In this document: one piece after another, positions 6,198-7,586 of the stretch | Layout of the letters: each line of letters begins with the position of its first letter | How positions within the stretch are numbered: position 1 is the stretch's first letter | Assembly (NCBI GenBank): GCA_027314795.1 | Contig: DAHVAE010000033.1 | Coordinates: forward strand, 1 to 7,586 | Length of the DNA stretch: 7,586 bases | Source of the DNA: Candidatus Saccharimonadota bacterium | Lineage (GTDB): Bacteria; Patescibacteriota; Saccharimonadia; Saccharimonadales; UBA4665 | Direction of reading: 5' to 3' | Program-made: the position numbers and the translations under genes | The notes under the pieces: model-generated | The model's input: the letters and a program-made list of their open reading frames with translations, nothing else | What the model was told of the DNA's origin: nothing | Databases searched by the model: none

Positions 6198-6421
6198 TTA
6201 GGCCTGGCGCTTTTCATTGGATATATAGAAATAAGACATTTCGAGTGGCTTGCGTCGATTTGAGAGAGCTTACCAGGGCTAAATTTGGAGTTTACTAAAA
6301 TTCGACACCGAGGCTAATAGGTTGGTACTCTGCTTGAGAGCCTATTCTTACAAAACACATAAAAATCCTGCCTTTAACTTTAGCAAAGGCGTGATGCGCG
6401 ACGTGTGTGTACGCGAGCACG
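6198..6421. other. Region without a supported gene
   Basis: This lies between the short minus-strand gene and the aminotransferase promoter. A plus-strand frame at 6168-6263 contains a membrane-like run (VLLALGLGLALFIG) but has no start in its frame; an ATG with a GAGAGG ribosome binding site (6142-6147) lies at 6155 one frame away. A weak hairpin, GCCTTT (6370-6375) with AAAGGC (6385-6390), is followed on the minus strand by AGGATTTTTATG, so it could terminate minus-strand transcripts, but no gene upstream needs it. An in-frame extension of the aminotransferase to 6322 reads as non-protein-like and is not used. Confidence 0.35.
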
Positions 6422-6450
6422 TTGAAATACTCCTGTCTTTATGGTATAAG
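6422..6450 (+). promoter_or_regulatory. Sigma70-type leaderless promoter of the aminotransferase gene
   Basis: TTGAAA (6422-6427), a 17-nt spacer, then TATAAG (6445-6450) with an extended -10 TG one base before it (6442-6443). The -10 box ends 6 nt before ATG at 6457, so transcription should start at or beside the ATG. There is no ribosome binding site in the intervening TTTTCC. This fixes the start at 6457 rather than at the in-frame ATG or GTG codons further upstream. Confidence 0.78.
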
Positions 6451-6456
6451 TTTTCC

Positions 6457-7470
6457 ATGAGCCCTATACCCTACATCCCTGATCGTAAGGTGTTAGCTAA
6501 CCATATTCTTTTTGATGCGAATGAGCATTATTCACAATGGGTCAAAGTGCCAATAAGTGGTGTTACAAACTTAAATCGTTATCCTGATCAACACAGCACT
6601 AGACTTCGCAAAAGGTTATCTTCAGTATATTGTAAGCCGCTTAAACCAGAGCACATACTAATCTCTGCCGGGTCGATAGAGGCTATAGACCTCCTTATGT
6701 ATGCGTTAAGGCCAGATCAACTCATTATTAATGTACCTAGTTATGATGCGTATAAGTCTCGAGCCTCTATGCATAATGTGCCCACCGTTAGTATCCCTCT
6801 TAAAAATGATGGACAGCCTAATGTCGATGCCATATTGTTAGCAAACCGTTCTGACGACTTGTTGATATTAATAAATCCCAACAACCCAACTGGGCATCTC
6901 GTTAGCCCGGAGGCTGTAAAGGAATTAATCAAGAAGTTTAGGGGTATTATCGTTGTTGATGAGGCCTATATAGAGTATGCAGGTTTAGAGAAATCATTCC
7001 AGCACTTGGTCGAACAAGCATCTAACATTATTGTGCTCCGTACGTTTTCTAAAGCATGGGGTTTGGCGGGCGCAAGACTTGGGTATGTGCTAGGCAGCCC
7101 AGAAATAATTGCTAGGCTATAGGGGCATAGAAATACGTATAGTGTGAATGCTCTAGCGATGGCTGCTGGGCTCTCGGCTCTCAATCAAGTTGATGAACTA
7201 AAAAAACAAGTCACAATCACTTTAGAGTCAAAGCTTTGCTTCCTTGCTGATTTGCGGAAGCGCGGGTTTGTCGTTGAGGATACTGACGCAAATTTCATCT
7301 TGGTTAATTTGCCAGATAGCTCAATGGTTGCTGCTAAGCTTAAGGACATGGGTATTATCGTTCGGCTGCGACCAGGAATCAGGGCCGCAAGCGTTCTGCG
7401 TGTAACTGTAGGTTCAAATGCTGATAATGTGCGATTAGTTGCAGCCCTCGAGGAGATTATGAGTGAGTAA
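6457..7470 (+). pseudogene. hisC: HisC-family aminotransferase split by an in-frame TAG
   Basis: A PLP-dependent class I/II aminotransferase of the histidinol-phosphate type (glutamate + imidazole acetol phosphate to histidinol phosphate), possibly an aromatic amino acid aminotransferase instead. From ATG 6457: LNRYPD (39-44), SAGSIEAIDLL (70-80), INPNNPTG (139-146), VVDEAYIEY (166-174), and RTFSKAWGLAGARLGY (195-210) with PLP Lys199. Codon 222 is TAG (7120-7122). After it the same frame continues without a gap as GHRNTYSVNALAMAA, and LRVTVGS near the end matches the family's LRISIGT. The full reading is 337 codons, slightly short of the usual 350-360, and nothing but the TAG is missing. A GTG at 7144 could start the C-terminal piece alone but would not make an enzyme. 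The gene is a point-mutated pseudogene, a sequence error, or a suppressed stop. Family call strong; reaction less so. Confidence 0.85.
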
Positions 7471-7586
7471 TGCCGAACAGTTCGGGAATGGTTCTGGCCT
7501 GCTCGTTATGGAGCTAGTCTTTCCTATGGAGATGTACGAAGGTTCTGATGCGGAATTGCCAAACATGACCACCGCAAAAAACATGG
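7463..7586 (+). CDS. 5' end of an unrecognised protein
   Basis: The frame starts with GTG at 7463 and is open to the right edge (41 codons visible). It overlaps the end of the aminotransferase gene by 8 nt, and GAGGAG (7450-7455) sits 7 nt before the GTG, a near-ideal ribosome binding site. This is good evidence for an operon with coupled translation. The visible part reads MSNAEQFGNGSG, LLVMELVFPMEMYEG, SDAELPNMTTAKNM; it has no signal peptide or clear membrane segment. I do not recognise the family, so it does not settle the pathway of the aminotransferase. Confidence 0.65.
   Translation, partial: MSNAEQFGNGSGLLVMELVFPMEMYEGSDAELPNMTTAKNM

Noticed and set aside
6741..7184. Two minus-strand open frames opposite the aminotransferase.
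   Set aside because: Antisense of conserved PLP-enzyme motifs.

Overview
The window looks like chromosomal DNA from a Patescibacteria (CPR) bacterium, possibly Saccharibacteria. This is inferred from gene style, not from a marker gene. The signs are moderately AT-rich DNA, short intergenic gaps, promoters whose -10 box sits 6 nt before the start codon (leaderless mRNAs), and a secreted protein with a prepilin-like N-terminus and an M23-like region. TGA ends kup at the normal family length, so the TGA=Gly code of Gracilibacteria/Absconditabacteria is unlikely.

Layout. (1) 1-200 is the 3' end of an unrecognised gene, followed by a 260-nt gap. (2) 461-1018 (-) is an MntP-type manganese exporter, divergent from 1108-2994 (+), a complete Kup potassium transporter with a TATAAT box 6 nt before its ATG. 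(3) 4406-3034 (-) is a two-gene unit: a secreted TasA/camelysin-like protein followed by an ER-type (SipW-like, Ser/His) signal peptidase. A perfect 10-bp hairpin lies between them and overlaps the annotated peptidase start. (4) 6197-4705 (-) holds two translationally coupled genes (TAATG overlap), both broken by frameshifts: a short unknown gene and a large secreted protein with an M23-like region. An intrinsic terminator starts at the recovered stop codon of the second. (5) 6457-7470 (+) is a HisC-family aminotransferase with a clear sigma70-type leaderless promoter but an in-frame TAG at codon 222. It overlaps a GTG-started gene that runs off the right edge.

How the parts relate. The SipW-like peptidase is probably the dedicated processing enzyme for the TasA-like protein beside it, as in Bacillus biofilm operons. 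That makes a small surface-fibre candidate next to another exported-protein operon on the same strand. The 4.7-7.2 kb stretch has three disrupted genes, while the 0.46-4.4 kb stretch is intact. Either the first stretch is decaying or the assembly carries local errors. Raw reads would decide.
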